Below, one piece after another: positions 15,101 through 26,861 of a DNA stretch of 64,000 nt. Each line of letters begins with the position of its first letter. Position 1 is the first letter of the stretch. Source of the DNA: Neocallimastix lanati (nom. inval.). Taxonomy: Eukaryota; Neocallimastigomycota; Neocallimastigomycetes; Neocallimastigales; Neocallimastigaceae. The notes beneath the pieces are model-generated. The model did not search any database, was not told the origin of the DNA, and saw nothing but the letters and a program-made list of their open reading frames with translations. Position numbers and translations under genes: made by a program. The stretch is from contig JACVTC010000018.1 of NCBI GenBank assembly GCA_016946835.1, positions 396,501 through 460,500 of the forward strand, read 5' to 3'.

Positions 15101-18100
15101 TAGAGAATAAGGCTAATGCTTATAGATGTGAAAATGGCGTATGTAAATTGGAAGAAAACTTAACCACAGGTTATTACTTGAATATGGCTGATGATGCACA
15201 GGAACAACCAACCATTCTTTATTTCAACGTCGAAAGTAAGACATGGCGTACTACTACTGCTGAAGGAAATTACTTCTTTAATGGAATGGGTGAAGCCGCT
15301 GTTGACGGTGATGATATTAAATACGCCTATCGCGTTGAGAATGGTGGGGAAGTTATTAGAAGTATAATAGATCAAACGGTAAAAGGTGTATTTATTAATC
15401 AAAGTAATGAAAATGGTAATGTTATTGTGGAATATAAAACAAAATGGCAGAAAGCTAAAGAAATTCCAGAATGTACAATCGGTGAAGATGGTAGAACTAT
15501 TACTTCTGAAGCAACATTAAGAACTGGTGATATATGTGTTGATGGCAAGTCACTAATCTTTATTACTCGAGGTGTTACTGTAACTGAAAGAAAGAGAGAA
15601 GAAACCGAAGGAACCATAAATGAAACAGAAGATCAACAAGTAGAAGAAGATGAAGAAGAAGTTGAACCAGTTATTGAGGAAGGTGCTGTCATTGGTATTT
15701 CTACTTCCGAAGATACAGTAAAGTATGGCTTTGACGCTGTTGAAAAGACCATTGTTAAGATGGAAAGTGGCAATATTTATAAGTTGTCACTTAATGGTTA
15801 TGTTGTCATTGGAAAGTCAGATTCTTTAGCTGTCGAAAGTGAGGAACCTGTCAGTGCTTCTGTATACAAATGTTCAAAAGGTGTCTGTAATGAAGCCAAT
15901 CCAAGTGCTGGTGCTCTTGTTGTCAATGTTATCGCAGAAGAATACCCATTATTGAAGGTAAACGATAAGGGTAAGTGGTCTGTTGTCGCTGAAGCTGGTT
16001 ACTACTTCTTTGGAACAAACTACGATGTTTTAGCTGAAAATGGAATTGTAGGAAATGCCATAGAAGTTGAAGTGAAAGAAAATGGAAAGATTACACAAAT
16101 TGATATCTCCAATAGTAAAAAACTTGGTATCTACGTTAATAAGGCAGCAGGAACTCAAATGGTTGTTAGTAATGATGAATACTTCTGGTCTAAAGGTATA
16201 GCTACAAAGAAATGTACGGCTAATGAAGTGAAAGACGAGAAAGGAAAGGCTTGTCGTACAACTGATGCTAAATTAACTCTTCAAGCTGGTGGATGCTGTA
16301 TTGCTGATGGTGAATTCTACGTGTTAGTCGATGAAGCGACATCCACATCAGAAAACGCAAACTGTATCAGTAGTGAAGGAAAAACGAAGTATATCACGAG
16401 TGAAGTAATATCCTTGATTAATGCTAAATCCACAGGAGATAAATTATTACAATTGAGTAATGATGGTATAAGAGTTGCTAATGAGGGTTACTACTATTTG
16501 AATGGAGAAGGTGAAGAAGTCGAACAAGACAATGGTGAAGAAATTACAATGTACAGTTGTGGTGAAGACAGATGTGATACCGTAACCGTTGAACCTAATG
16601 TTCTTTGCTTGAACGAAAAGGGAGAAATCTTCACAACTGTAGAAACCAATTTAACAAAAATTGATGAACCTGGTCTTTACTTCTTCAATGAATTAAATAT
16701 TGGATGTAAACTCGATACTGATGTCGTTCAAACCATTATTGAAGTCACCGAAAATGGAAATGAAGTCATTGGTCTTGATGAATTGAAAGAAGGAGCTTAC
16801 ATAAATAGTGTTAATGGAAATTCCATTGCTATTCGTAAAGGTGATACCTGGAGAATTGAAGTTAGTGATTGTAAGGTAGAAAATGGTGAATGTACTAGTG
16901 ATAGTGAGACTTTGGAAGTTGGTTCTTATTGTGTCATTGATTCCTCAATCTACTTTGTTAATGAAGTTAATGTTGTAGAGGATGTAAATATAAATAAATG
17001 CGTAAAGGGAAGTGATGAAAATCCATTCTATGTGAGAAAGGAAGACGGAGAAATACTTGTTATTAAGGAAAGCAGTATTGGTGTCATTGAACAGGATGGT
17101 TATTATGCTCTTGATGTTAAGAATAATGTTGCTCTTAGTTCCAGTGAAATGACAGAGAGTATCTTTATGAAGTGCGAAGCTGGTGGTGAATGTATTGATA
17201 TAGTTCCAGAGAAAATGAGTAACTATCTTAACCGTGCTCCAGTCTCCAAGAATATTGTCCACTTTGTCATTGACAATGCCATGAATGCCACCACTATTGA
17301 TACTCAATGTAAGGTCGAAGGAACTTCCTGTACTGTAGATGAAGGTGAATTGGTCAGTGGAGATCTCTGTGTTGCCAATGATGCTATTTACCTCATCAAG
17401 GATGATAGCCAATGCATCAGTACTGAAAAATATGTCGAACGCTACCAATTTGTCAATAATAAGATCTACAAATTAGGTATTGATGTTGTCAAGCAAGAAT
17501 TTGATGGTTACTACTTTATGAATGGTGATAACCGTGCCATTGGTAGTGTCGAGGACTATGCCAAGTCAGACACGATTGGTTACATGTGTAGTGTCAATGG
17601 TGACTGTTATGTCATTCAACCAGGAGATATCCGATACTTTAAGGATTACGCCAGTATTGAAAATGAAAAGTTCAACGTTGTAAAGTTTGATCCAGATCGT
17701 GTTAGTAAGCGTGATGAAGAAGGAAACAGTGGTTACAGTATTGTCGAGGAAGAAGGTGTTTATAAGTTGGATGATGGTAGCTATGTCGACTGTGCCTTTG
17801 AAACAAATGGTACAGTTGCTTGTAAAGATATCAAGGAAGTTGGAAGCAAATTAACCATCGATAATGAAATGGTTCAATGTATCAAGAATGAAAAGAAAGA
17901 AATAGAATGTACTCAAGCTACAACTGGAGGTTACTACATGGTAGATGATGTATTGAAGGAATGTGAACCAAATGAAGATGCTGATCAATTAATCTGTAAG
18001 GATGTTGAGAAGGAAGGTTACTTCATTGCTTACAATAAGGAGAACTTATATGAATGTGTTGAAACAGTAGATGAAGAAGAAGAAGAGGATGAAGATGATG

Positions 18101-19071
18101 ATGAAATTGAAATTAGTAACATTGATCTCAGCAAGTTGAATGGTTTAGTTGAAAGTGAGAATATAGAAGAGAATAGAGAACCAGTTGTTGCTAGAGAGGA
18201 AGGATTAACAGAAACTAAGCCAGAAGGCGAAACAGTTAATGAAGGTGAAGGTGATTCAGTTAAGGAAGGTGAACCTGGTGAAGGTGATTCAGTTAAGGAA
18301 GGTGAACCTGGTGAAGGTGACAATACAGAAGAAAACCAACAAGAACCAGAAGAAGAAGGAGCTAGTGAAGAAAATAAACCAGCTGAAGAACCATTAGTTC
18401 CTGTCGATGTTACATGTAAACCAGTTGAATGCATTGAAGGTAATGTATTACCAGTAGGAGCCGAAACTGGAACAGAATTGTACGTTTGTGTGAAGGTACA
18501 AAAACCAGAGGAAGAAGAAGCTGCTGAAGGCGTAGCGAATGCTGATGAAGAAGAAGAAATTGAAGAAGAACAATTCCGCTGGGTAGCTAAAGAAGATTGT
18601 GAAAGTGGTAGCTACCTAAAGAAGAGTAATAACTTCTATAAATGTGAAGAAGAAAAGGAAAATCTTGATGAAGAAAAGATTGAGAAACCAAATAGTGAAC
18701 ATAGTTCTACTGAAGGATCAACAAGAACATACACTAAGAAAACAACGGTTTCAACTACAACTGAAGCTATTACCACAACAACTACTACTACTACTACTTC
18801 CAGTGAAGCTGAAGTAACCACTAAAACTGAAGCTACTGTTACAACCACTACGACTTCTAAGAAGTCTACCACGACCACCGACAAAAAGACTACAGAAGAA
18901 AATACTACTGCTCCTAAATCAACAACAACCAAGAAACAATCATCAACAACCACAACTGCTCCTAAACCAACCAATAATGAAGGTGGAAGTGGAGCCTTTG
19001 CTTCAAGGTCGATACCATCAATTACTTTATATCTTGCTCTCTTCCTTCTTGCATTATTTGTTCACTTTTAG
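11..19071 (+). CDS. G1: giant GPI-anchored scaffoldin-like protein (ScaA type), six exons
   Basis: Exons by splice site and phase: 11-33, 127-170, 247-303, 376-831, 915-1832, 1945-19071. Introns are only 72-112 nt. The first two exons join into a signal peptide (M-V-N-F-K-Y-L, then a Leu-rich core). The body is a very long array of units with G-Y-Y, a hydrophobic residue and N/D, then L-I-x-C and a second Cys a few residues on. Interspersed are longer FPG-containing units. An acidic hinge, a Thr-rich stalk and a hydrophobic C-terminus follow. Discounting seven 1-base insertions at 7590-9080, the exons give 6,205 codons plus stop, close to the roughly 700 kDa reported for fungal ScaA scaffoldins. 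The inferred role is to display dockerin-bearing cellulases and hemicellulases at the cell surface. The repeat architecture is seen directly; cohesin function is inferred from the family. Another Cys-rich surface adhesin cannot be excluded. Confidence 0.82.
7588..9082 (+). other. G1 segment broken by seven single-base insertions
   Basis: Reading continues in the repeat style through this stretch only if one base is removed at about 7590, 7603, 7793, 7848, 7884, 7939 and 9080. Six of the seven lie in short runs (GG, AA, A6, TT, AA, CCC). After seven removals the frame matches both the 5.6-kb open stretch before and the 10-kb open stretch after. Cys spacing and the F-P-N/G motif are restored at each point. 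Every change is an insertion and none is a deletion. That pattern suits uncorrected long-read error better than decay, but true pseudogenization is possible. Confidence 0.75.
18061..18700 (+). other. G1 acidic, low-complexity hinge with a perfect 33-nt tandem repeat
   Basis: After the last G-Y-F/Y repeat the protein turns Glu/Asp-rich, with runs such as E-E-E-E-E-D-E-D-D-D. It contains two identical 33-nt units at 18247-18279 and 18280-18312, each encoding an 11-residue E-G-D-S-V-K-E-G-E-P-G segment, followed by a partial third. A short Cys-containing patch at about 18414-18650 interrupts the acidic tract. It probably forms a flexible spacer between the repeat array and the stalk. Confidence 0.7.
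18717..19071 (+). other. G1 Thr-rich stalk and GPI-type anchor signal
   Basis: The last 118 codons start with a Thr/Ser/Lys-rich tract, including runs of eight or more Thr, typical of an O-mannosylated fungal wall stalk. Small residues (G-G-S-G-A-F-A-S) follow, then a terminal hydrophobic segment rich in Leu, Ala and Phe running to the TAG stop. This matches the layout of a GPI-attachment signal: small omega-site residues, spacer, hydrophobic tail. It could also act as a plain tail anchor. G2-G4 lack this region. Confidence 0.8.
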
Positions 19072-20398
19072 GATGGAGTGAATGGATAATTCATATACAA
19101 TTTCAATATATATATCATATATTTATAAATATATCATCTAAAAATATATATATGGAAAAAAAATTAATAAAATATTATAAATAAAATAATTTATTATATA
19201 TAAAAATAATAATGGTAAAAAACTTTTAAATTATTTAATAGATTTACCTTAAAAAAAATATTATTCCGCTTTTTATATATAATATAAAACTTATTTTTAA
19301 TTTCTTATTTATAATTATAATCTAAAAGACATTATTTATTATTAATAATTATTAAAAACTATTTAAAAAAGATAATAATTATATATTTATTAATATTTAA
19401 AACTATGTAAAAAAAAAAATTAAAGATAATATATAAAAAAGATTATTATAAAATGTATTGTTATATTTGATATAGTATTTAATATTAAAAGAATTATTAT
19501 TGTTTAAAAAAGGAAACAAAAGAAATATATGGATTATTTAAAATCAAATTATAGATATACCCTTTAAAATATTATACAAAAAAAAAAAAAATCAACCATT
19601 ATTATCATATTAACTGTATTTGTAATTAAATGTAAAAAAAATATTGTAATTACCAATGTAATTGCTTAAAATTTGCAAAATAAATAAAAAATATATATAA
19701 AAAAAAAATAATTATATTAGAAAGTTTATTAATGTTGTTATAAATATTTAACGGTTTATTCTTCATAATATTCATCATTTTAAATACAAATTAATTATTA
19801 TTTGTTATTTAAAAAAAAAAAACTATTATTATTATTATTTAATATATAACTATTTAATTTAACATGAATAAAATAATTATTATAATAATACTAATTTTTT
19901 ATTTCGAAATAAGTATTACTAAAATAATTTCCTTTGTATAGTTGCATTTCAATATATTTATTACAATATTAATATTGGATATATCTTTTATAATATTTAG
20001 TTTATATATAATATTAATATGATGGAAATTATTCTCTTGAATGGTGAAATTATATCATCTCAAATTTAATTGAATATTTTTTATTTATTGGTTTTTATAT
20101 CATCTTTAATTATATATATATATCCACTTTGAAGATTAGCGTAAACTTTTTTATATATATTTGCTTTGTAGTTTTAGGGATAGGTACTAAAATAAATTGT
20201 TAATTATGAATCTGTATATTTGAATGATCGTAATCATATTTTATAAATAATATATTTATAATTAGCTATATTATTCTAGCCATTGGCACTTTTTTTAGTA
20301 TATAATATAATAGTTTCATAATTTATGAGTATTCATTATTTCAGTTAATTTCTTCTTGTAGACAAATGGTTTATCACAAAGTATTTATCTACTACTAA
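19072..20398. other. AT-rich 3' flank of G1, no gene seen
   Basis: The stretch is almost pure A/T with many short homopolymers but no long array. AATAAA occurs at 19166-19171, about 95 nt after the G1 stop, and is a possible polyadenylation signal, although such hexamers arise easily by chance here. No open frame with coding character was found on either strand. Confidence 0.6.
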
Positions 20399-21849
20399 GT
20401 AATACTAAATAAAAATATAAAATATATAATATATAACATATAATAAATAAATAATAAATAATAAATTATTTATAATAAATAAATAATAAATAAAATATTA
20501 TATAAAATAATTAAATAATAAATAGTAAATAGTAAATAATAAATAAATAAATAATAATAAATATTAATTATTAATTATTAATTATTAAATAATATATGAT
20601 AAATATTAAATAATAATATATAATATATAATATATAAATAATAAATATATAAATAATAATAAATAATAGAATAAATATAAAATATTAAATATTAAATATT
20701 AAATATTAAATAATTAAATAAATAATAAATAATATATGATAAATAATAATATATAATATATAATAAATAATAATAAATAAATAATAAATATATAAATAAT
20801 AGAATAAATATAAAATATTAAATATTAAATATTAAATAATATATAATTATTTATAATTTATAATTAAATAATAAATATAATAAATACAAAATAATAATAA
20901 TTAAATAATACATAATATATAATATATAACAAATAATAGATAGATAAATAATAAATAATAAAAAATAAATAATATATGATAAATAATAATATATAATATG
21001 TAATATATAATAAATAATAATAATAAATAATATATAATAATAAATAATAAATAATATATAATAATAAATAATAAATAATATATGATAAATATTAAATAAT
21101 TAAATAAGTAATAATAAATAATTAATGTATAATGTTGTAATATATAATAAATAAATAATAAATAATAAATAATAAAAAGAGTATTTATTAATAAATAATA
21201 AATAATAAAAAAAAGTATTTATTAATAAATAATAAATAATAAATAATAAAAAGAGTATTTATTAATAAATAATAAATAATAAATAATAAATAATAAAAAA
21301 GACTATTTATTAATAAATAATAAATAATAAATAATAAATAATAAATAATAAATAATAAATAATAAATAATAAATAATAAAAAAGAGTATTTATTAATAAA
21401 TAATAAATAATAAATAATAAATAATAAATAATAAATAATAAATAAATAATAGATAATTAATAATAAATAATAAATAATATATAATAAATAATAAATAAAT
21501 AATAAATAGTAAATAATAAATATTTAATATTAATTATTAAATATTAAATATTAAATAATAAATAATAAATAATAAAAAGTGTATTTATTAATAAATAATA
21601 AATAAATAATAAAAGAATAATAAATAATTAAATAATTAAATAATAAATAATAAATAATAAATAATAAATAATAATAGTAATAGAATATTAAATAATAAAT
21701 AATAAATAATTAAATAATTAAATTATTAAATAATAAATAAATAAATAATAAAAAACATCAATAAATAATAAATAAATAAATTATAAATACTAATAAATAA
21801 TAATAAAAGAACTATTTATTAATTAATAGTAAATAATTAATAATTAAAT
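20399..21849. repeat. Degenerate TAAATAA satellite with recurring palindromic punctuation
   Basis: The region is built from AAATAAT/TAAATAA units with AATATAT interruptions. From about 21174 it is punctuated by a motif AAAAAGAGTATTTATTAAT that runs into more TAAATAA units. Copies start near 21174, 21208, 21249, 21294, 21378, 21573 and 21807. The core TATTTATTAATAAATA is a perfect 16-bp palindrome. The + strand is strongly A-rich over T. Confidence 0.85.
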
Positions 21850-22112
21850 ACTAGGGTTAGAGCTATAGTTAATTTATAGGTTAGATTAAAGTGGTCTCGC
21901 TTCAAAGTGAAGTTAGGAACTGTAGAAGCACTCCAAGAAAAAGCTTACTAGAAAAATTCTATGCAATAATATACATAGTCGGAGCGCCAATGCTGAACAC
22001 TCAGTAATTCTGTCCAGAAGGGACAACTTCTGCCTATATGAATGTGTGTGACTACCTCAATATTCCCATGTCCCCGGACTGAAACCAAGGGTGGTATATG
22101 CAGGTAATAAAA
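21850..22112. other. Non-satellite island of ordinary base composition, possibly a structured RNA or repeat relic
   Basis: This is the only stretch between 19.1 and 26.8 kb with clearly mixed bases. It begins with CTAGGGTTAG and ends near ATATGCAGGTAAT. Possible + strand RNA helices include CTTCA/TGAAG around 21901-21914, CAGAAG/CTTCTG around 22016-22033, and a nested pair in which CTGC-(CT)-ATAT pairs with ATATGCAG and ACTACC pairs with GGTGGT. No continuous open frame spans it on the + strand. I do not recognise the family. A related scrap (ACTAGGGTTAGGACTGTTAG) lies at about 22567-22587. Confidence 0.5.
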
Positions 22113-22724
22113 AAAATAGAAAAAAAAACTGAATAGAATAAAGAGTATTTATTAATAAATAATAAAAAATAAAAAATAATTATTATTATATATTAAATAT
22201 TAAATATTTAATAATAAATAATAATAAAAAGAGGACTTAGTAATATATAATAAAATAATGACTAATGAATAATGAATAATGAATAATGAATAATAAATAA
22301 TGAATAATAAATAATAAATAATTGAATAATAAATAATAAATAATCGAATAATGAATAATAAATAATTGAATAATAAATAATAAATAATAAGTCATAAATC
22401 ATAAAATACAAAATAAATAATAATTAAATAATAATTAATAAATAATTAAGTAATAATTAAATAATATATAGTAATAAAAAAGCTATTTATTTATTAATAA
22501 ATATTAAATAATAAATAATTAAAATAATTAATAATTGAATATAGTATTCCTCATAGGAGGTTTTTACTAGGGTTAGGACTGTTAGATTATTAATAAATAA
22601 TTAAATAATATATAAATAATAATTAAATAATAAATAATAATAAAAGCATTTATTAATATAATAAATATTAATTTATATAATAATAAATAATAAATAAATA
22701 AATAATAATAATAAATAACAAACA
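22113..22724. repeat. Mixed TAAATAA/TGAATAA satellite
   Basis: AATAAT-type units include TGAATAA and TTGAATAA variants at about 22260-22380. Further copies of the AGTATTTATTAATAAAT motif occur near 22140, and degenerate ones near 22485 and 22643. The scrap CCTCATAGGAGG followed by ACTAGGGTTAGG at 22549-22580 stands out from the A/T background. No gene is seen. Confidence 0.75.
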
Positions 22725-23540
22725 ATAGAAAAAAAATTATGTATAATTAAAAATAATAAATAATTAATATTAGAAATAAATATTATTATTAATAAATAAT
22801 AAATAATAAATAATAAATAATAAATAATAAATAATAAATAATAAATAATAAATAATAAATAATAAATAATAAATAATAAATAATAAATAATAAATAATAA
22901 ATAATAAATAATAAATAATACATAATAAATAATAAATAATAAATAATAAATAATAAATAATAAATAATAAATAATAAATAATAAATAATAAATAATAAAT
23001 AATACATAATAAATAATAAATAATAAATAATAAATAATAAATAATAAATAATAAATAATAAATAATAAATAATAAATAATAAATAATAAATAATAAATAA
23101 TAAATAATAAATAATAAATAATAAATAATACATAATAAATAATAAATAATAAATAATAAATAATAAATAATAAATAATAAATAATAAATAATAAATAATA
23201 AATAATAAATAATACATAATAAATAATAAATAATAAATAATAAATAATAAATAATAAATAATAAATAATAAATAATAAATAATAAAAAATAAATAATAAA
23301 TAATAAATAATAAATAATAAATAATAAATAATACATAATAAATAATAAATAATAAATAATAAATAATAAATAATAAATAATAAATAATAAATAATAAATA
23401 ATAAATAATAAATAATACATAATAAATAATAAATAATAAATAATAAATAATAAATAATAAATAATAAATAATAAATAATAAAAAATAAATAATAAATAAT
23501 AAATAATAAATAATAAATAATAAATGATAATAAATAGTAA
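22725..23540. repeat. TAAATAA heptamer minisatellite with higher-order organisation
   Basis: After a leader of about 75 bp, more than 100 near-perfect 7-bp units run from about 22790 to 23530. Single-base variants (TACATAA) sit at C = 22921, 23005, 23131, 23215, 23334 and 23418. The spacings are 84, 126, 84, 119 and 84 bp, all multiples of 7. An AAAAAA variant occurs at 23284 and 23480. This gives a higher-order period of 203-210 bp. Long minus-strand open frames here are an effect of the 7-bp period and are not genes. Confidence 0.9.
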
Positions 23541-25370
23541 TTACAAATAATAAATAATGAATAATAAAAAGAGTAATTATTAATAATAATTGATAAATGA
23601 TAAATAATAAACAATAAATAATAATTAATCTCTATTAATATTTTTTCATCAGCAAAATTATATATATTTCCTAAATTCAAAGTATTTTTGCAAATAGAAA
23701 GTACCATTAAAATTAGGTAAACTTTTATTTTTATGATAAGTAATTTTCAAATTTCATTTAATACTTAATTTTATTTTTATTAATTCTTTATACTTTTTTT
23801 CTATTACATTTCACTTTTTTCTTTTTGTTTTCTTTTTATTACTTTTAATTTTATTTCACCTTTATTTCGTTAATTAATTGTATTTAAAAATTTTTATTTG
23901 ATTTTAATTTTAAATTGGGTAAAGAAAACACATACAAACGTATTTTATTATTTGTTATCTTATTAATTGTTAAATTGATAAATCAATTATTTAGTAATTT
24001 AAAATAAAATAAAAAAAAAAAAAAAAGGAGTTAAAATATCAAATTGAAATTGAAAAGTGTACATGGACAATGAATTAAAAAATAAATATAAAAATAAAGT
24101 AAATCAAAATAAAACGTAATGAAATTTTCAAATGTAAAAAGTAATATCACAAAATTTAAAAAAACTAATTTCAGCTTTTTCATATTTAATTGAATATGAA
24201 AAGGATGAAAAGGATGAAAATAGGATGAAAAGATTAAGATTAAAAAGTGATAATAATATTTTATAAATTGAAATAATTTCTATCCCTTGAGAGCTTAAGA
24301 AGAATTAAACAAATTAGTGAGATTCCAGATGATTCTAATTTAAAAATTGCTTTTATTTTAAATAAAAGTTTTAATATTTAATATACATTCATATTGAATT
24401 CATTTTATTCGGAAACAAGAAAAGAAATAATATTTAATAAAATGAAATTGATTAATATATTTTAAATGAAAGAGTTAATAATGTTTCTCAAAATTCTATT
24501 TATTATTTATTTTTTTAATTAATTGTATTATCTATTCATCTAATTTTATGATTTGAATGACTTTTTACTTATTTTTTTTATTAAGAATTATTTATAATAT
24601 TAAGAAATTTTATTATTGGTAAATTTTTAAGTCTAACTTGCTATTATTTTAATATATTATTTATTAAAATAATGAATTATATATGGAAATATTATTTTTT
24701 TAAATTATTTATTTTATTTATAGATCACTGAAACATCAACTATACATTAAAATTTTTACAATCAGGTTTGTAGATAATTCTTTAACTGATTTATAAATGG
24801 TAGTATTGTAATTATTACTATTTTTTATCTGTAAAGAATCTTAATTTCAAAAATACACCTCAATTAGCCTCAATTAAATTTTATTTGTTTTTTTTTTTTT
24901 TTTTTTTGGTTCATTCTATTGAATTTAAAAAATTTTAGGTAGTAAATAAACAGATCAACTTTAAAAAAATCATAGAAATTAAAAAATTAAAAAAAAAAAA
25001 AAAAAAATAGAAACTAGATTAATATTGTTTTTATTTTTTATTAGATTTTAAATAATAAAAAAAAAAAGTTTTGTATTGATAAAGAATTGTTCATCTAACA
25101 AAAAAAAATATAATAAAAGAAAAAGTAATAAATATATTCTATTTATATGCTTTATTGAATAATATTGAATATTGAATAATAATTATTTAAAAATAATATT
25201 TATAATGTAGAAGATAATACTTAGAAATTAAATCTTTTAAAAATTAATAATAAAAAGTATTAATAATAAAAAAAAAAAAACTATTTTAAGTAAAAAAACG
25301 AATAGTACAATTATAAAAATAATATTATTGAATATAAAGAAAAGCAGTGAATATAAAAAAAAAACTATAA
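23541..25370. other. AT-rich DNA between two satellite arrays, no gene seen
   Basis: The stretch is non-repetitive to mildly repetitive A/T-rich sequence. A short tandem of GATGAAAAG-type units lies at about 24194-24230. T-runs occur at about 24889-24907 and an A-run at about 24989-25007. No open frame has coding character on either strand. Confidence 0.6.
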
Positions 25371-26160
25371 ACTATAGAAAAAAAATTATGTATAATTAAA
25401 AATAATAAATAATTATTATTAGAAATAAATATTATTATTAATAAATAATAAATAATAATAAAGAGTATTTATTAATAAATAATAAATAATAAATAATAAA
25501 TAATAAATAATAAATAATAAATAATAATAAAGAGTATTTATTAATAAATAATAAATAATAAATTAATAAATAATTAAATAATTGAATAATAAATAATTAA
25601 ATAATAAATAATATGAATAATTAAATAATAAATAATAAATAATAAATAATAAATAATAAATAATAAATAATAAATAATAAATAATTGAATAACTGAATAA
25701 TAGATAGTAAATAATAAATAATAAATAATAAATTATTAAATAATGAATAAATAAATATTAAATAATGGAATAATAAATAGTTGAATAATAAATAATAAAT
25801 AATAAATAATAAAAGGTGTATTTATTAATAAATAATAAATAATAAATAATAAATAATTATGAATAATAAATAATAAATATAAAAAATAATAAATAATAAA
25901 TAATAAATAATAATTGAATAATAAATAATTGAATAATAAATAATAAATAATAAAAGGTGTATTTATTAATAAATAATAAATAATAAATAATCAATAATTA
26001 TGAATAATAAATAATAAATATAAAAAAATTAAATAATAAATAATAAATAATAATTGAATAATAAATAATTGAATAATGAATAATTAATTATAAATAATAA
26101 TAAATAATAGTATTTATTAACAAATAATTATAAATAAATATTCTTTAGTCTTATTTATAT
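25371..26160. repeat. Second TAAATAA satellite array with the same leader and palindromic motif
   Basis: It starts with a near copy of the 22725 leader (ATAGAAAAAAAATTATGTAT onward) at 25374, then TAAATAA and TTGAATAA units. Copies of the GAGTATTTATTAATAAAT or GTGTATTTATTAATAAAT motif lie near 25456, 25532, 25812 and 25952, with a variant near 26107. No gene is present. Confidence 0.85.
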
Positions 26161-26279
26161 AATGATAAATATTTATTTATTTATTTATTTTTTTATTTAT
26201 TTATTTTTTTTTTTTGATATATTCACTTATTAATACACCAAAAAATCAAATGATAACAATTAAAACCATATTTATTAAT

Positions 26280-26280
<1 letters not shown>

Positions 26281-26323
<43 letters not shown>
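26281..26323. repeat. 43-nt poly(T) tract
   Basis: An uninterrupted run of T lies in the DNA downstream of G2. Further T-runs occur near 26752-26773. On the G2 strand these are A-tracts 3' of the stop codon. They are low-complexity sequence and not evidence of a processed gene, since G2 has introns. Confidence 0.9.
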
Positions 26324-26325
<2 letters not shown>

Positions 26326-26861
26326 TTTATAATTAAAAGTTTGGCTATTTTTACAAAATTTATAAGGTTCTTTCTTTCTTTTAATATTGTTTTATAATAA
26401 TAAAAAAAAAGAATTAAAGATTATTATTATTTAAAGCGCTATTCAATACTATATTTTAATTATATAAAATAGGTTTTTTTTTATTATGAATTATTTTAAT
26501 TTTTATGATTTATTTTTTAAATAAATTATTACAAAAATAATTATAAACAAATTTAAATACATTTTATAATATATATATTTATATAATTTTCCATATTTTA
26601 AATAATAAATAAGCTATTATGATTGCTTTTATGCGAATAATTAATAAAAAATATTATTTTCTTTTATGTCAAAATATATTTTACAATATTTGATTTTTTT
26701 TAAATAAACTATATATATTTATAAGTTTTTATTTCACTGTTTTTTAATAGTTTTTTTTTTTTTTTTTTTTTTTGTTTTTAATATATAAATAATATTTTTT
26801 TTTTTTAAAATAAAGGTTTTACTTTTCAATAGATGATGAAGTATATTAGAGAGTGGAATGG

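Noticed and set aside
18030-18974. Minus-strand Ser- and Val-rich frames opposite the G1 hinge and stalk
   Set aside because: They are the complement of the Glu- and Thr-rich coding runs of G1. The sense frame is continuous and ends in a GPI-type signal.
21850-22590. TAGGGTTAG strings as telomeric repeats
   Set aside because: Only single copies of the hexamer-like string occur at two places. There is no tandem TTAGGG array, so a telomere or internal telomere tract is not supported.
22790-23530. CRISPR array
   Set aside because: The repeats are 7-bp units without unique spacers. The introns and gene types are eukaryotic.
22673-23707. Long minus-strand open frames of Leu/Phe/Ile/Tyr repeats (up to 344 codons)
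   Set aside because: They follow from the 7-bp TAAATAA period, which reads as a 7-residue repeat in all frames without stops. There is no start context and no non-repeat coding part.
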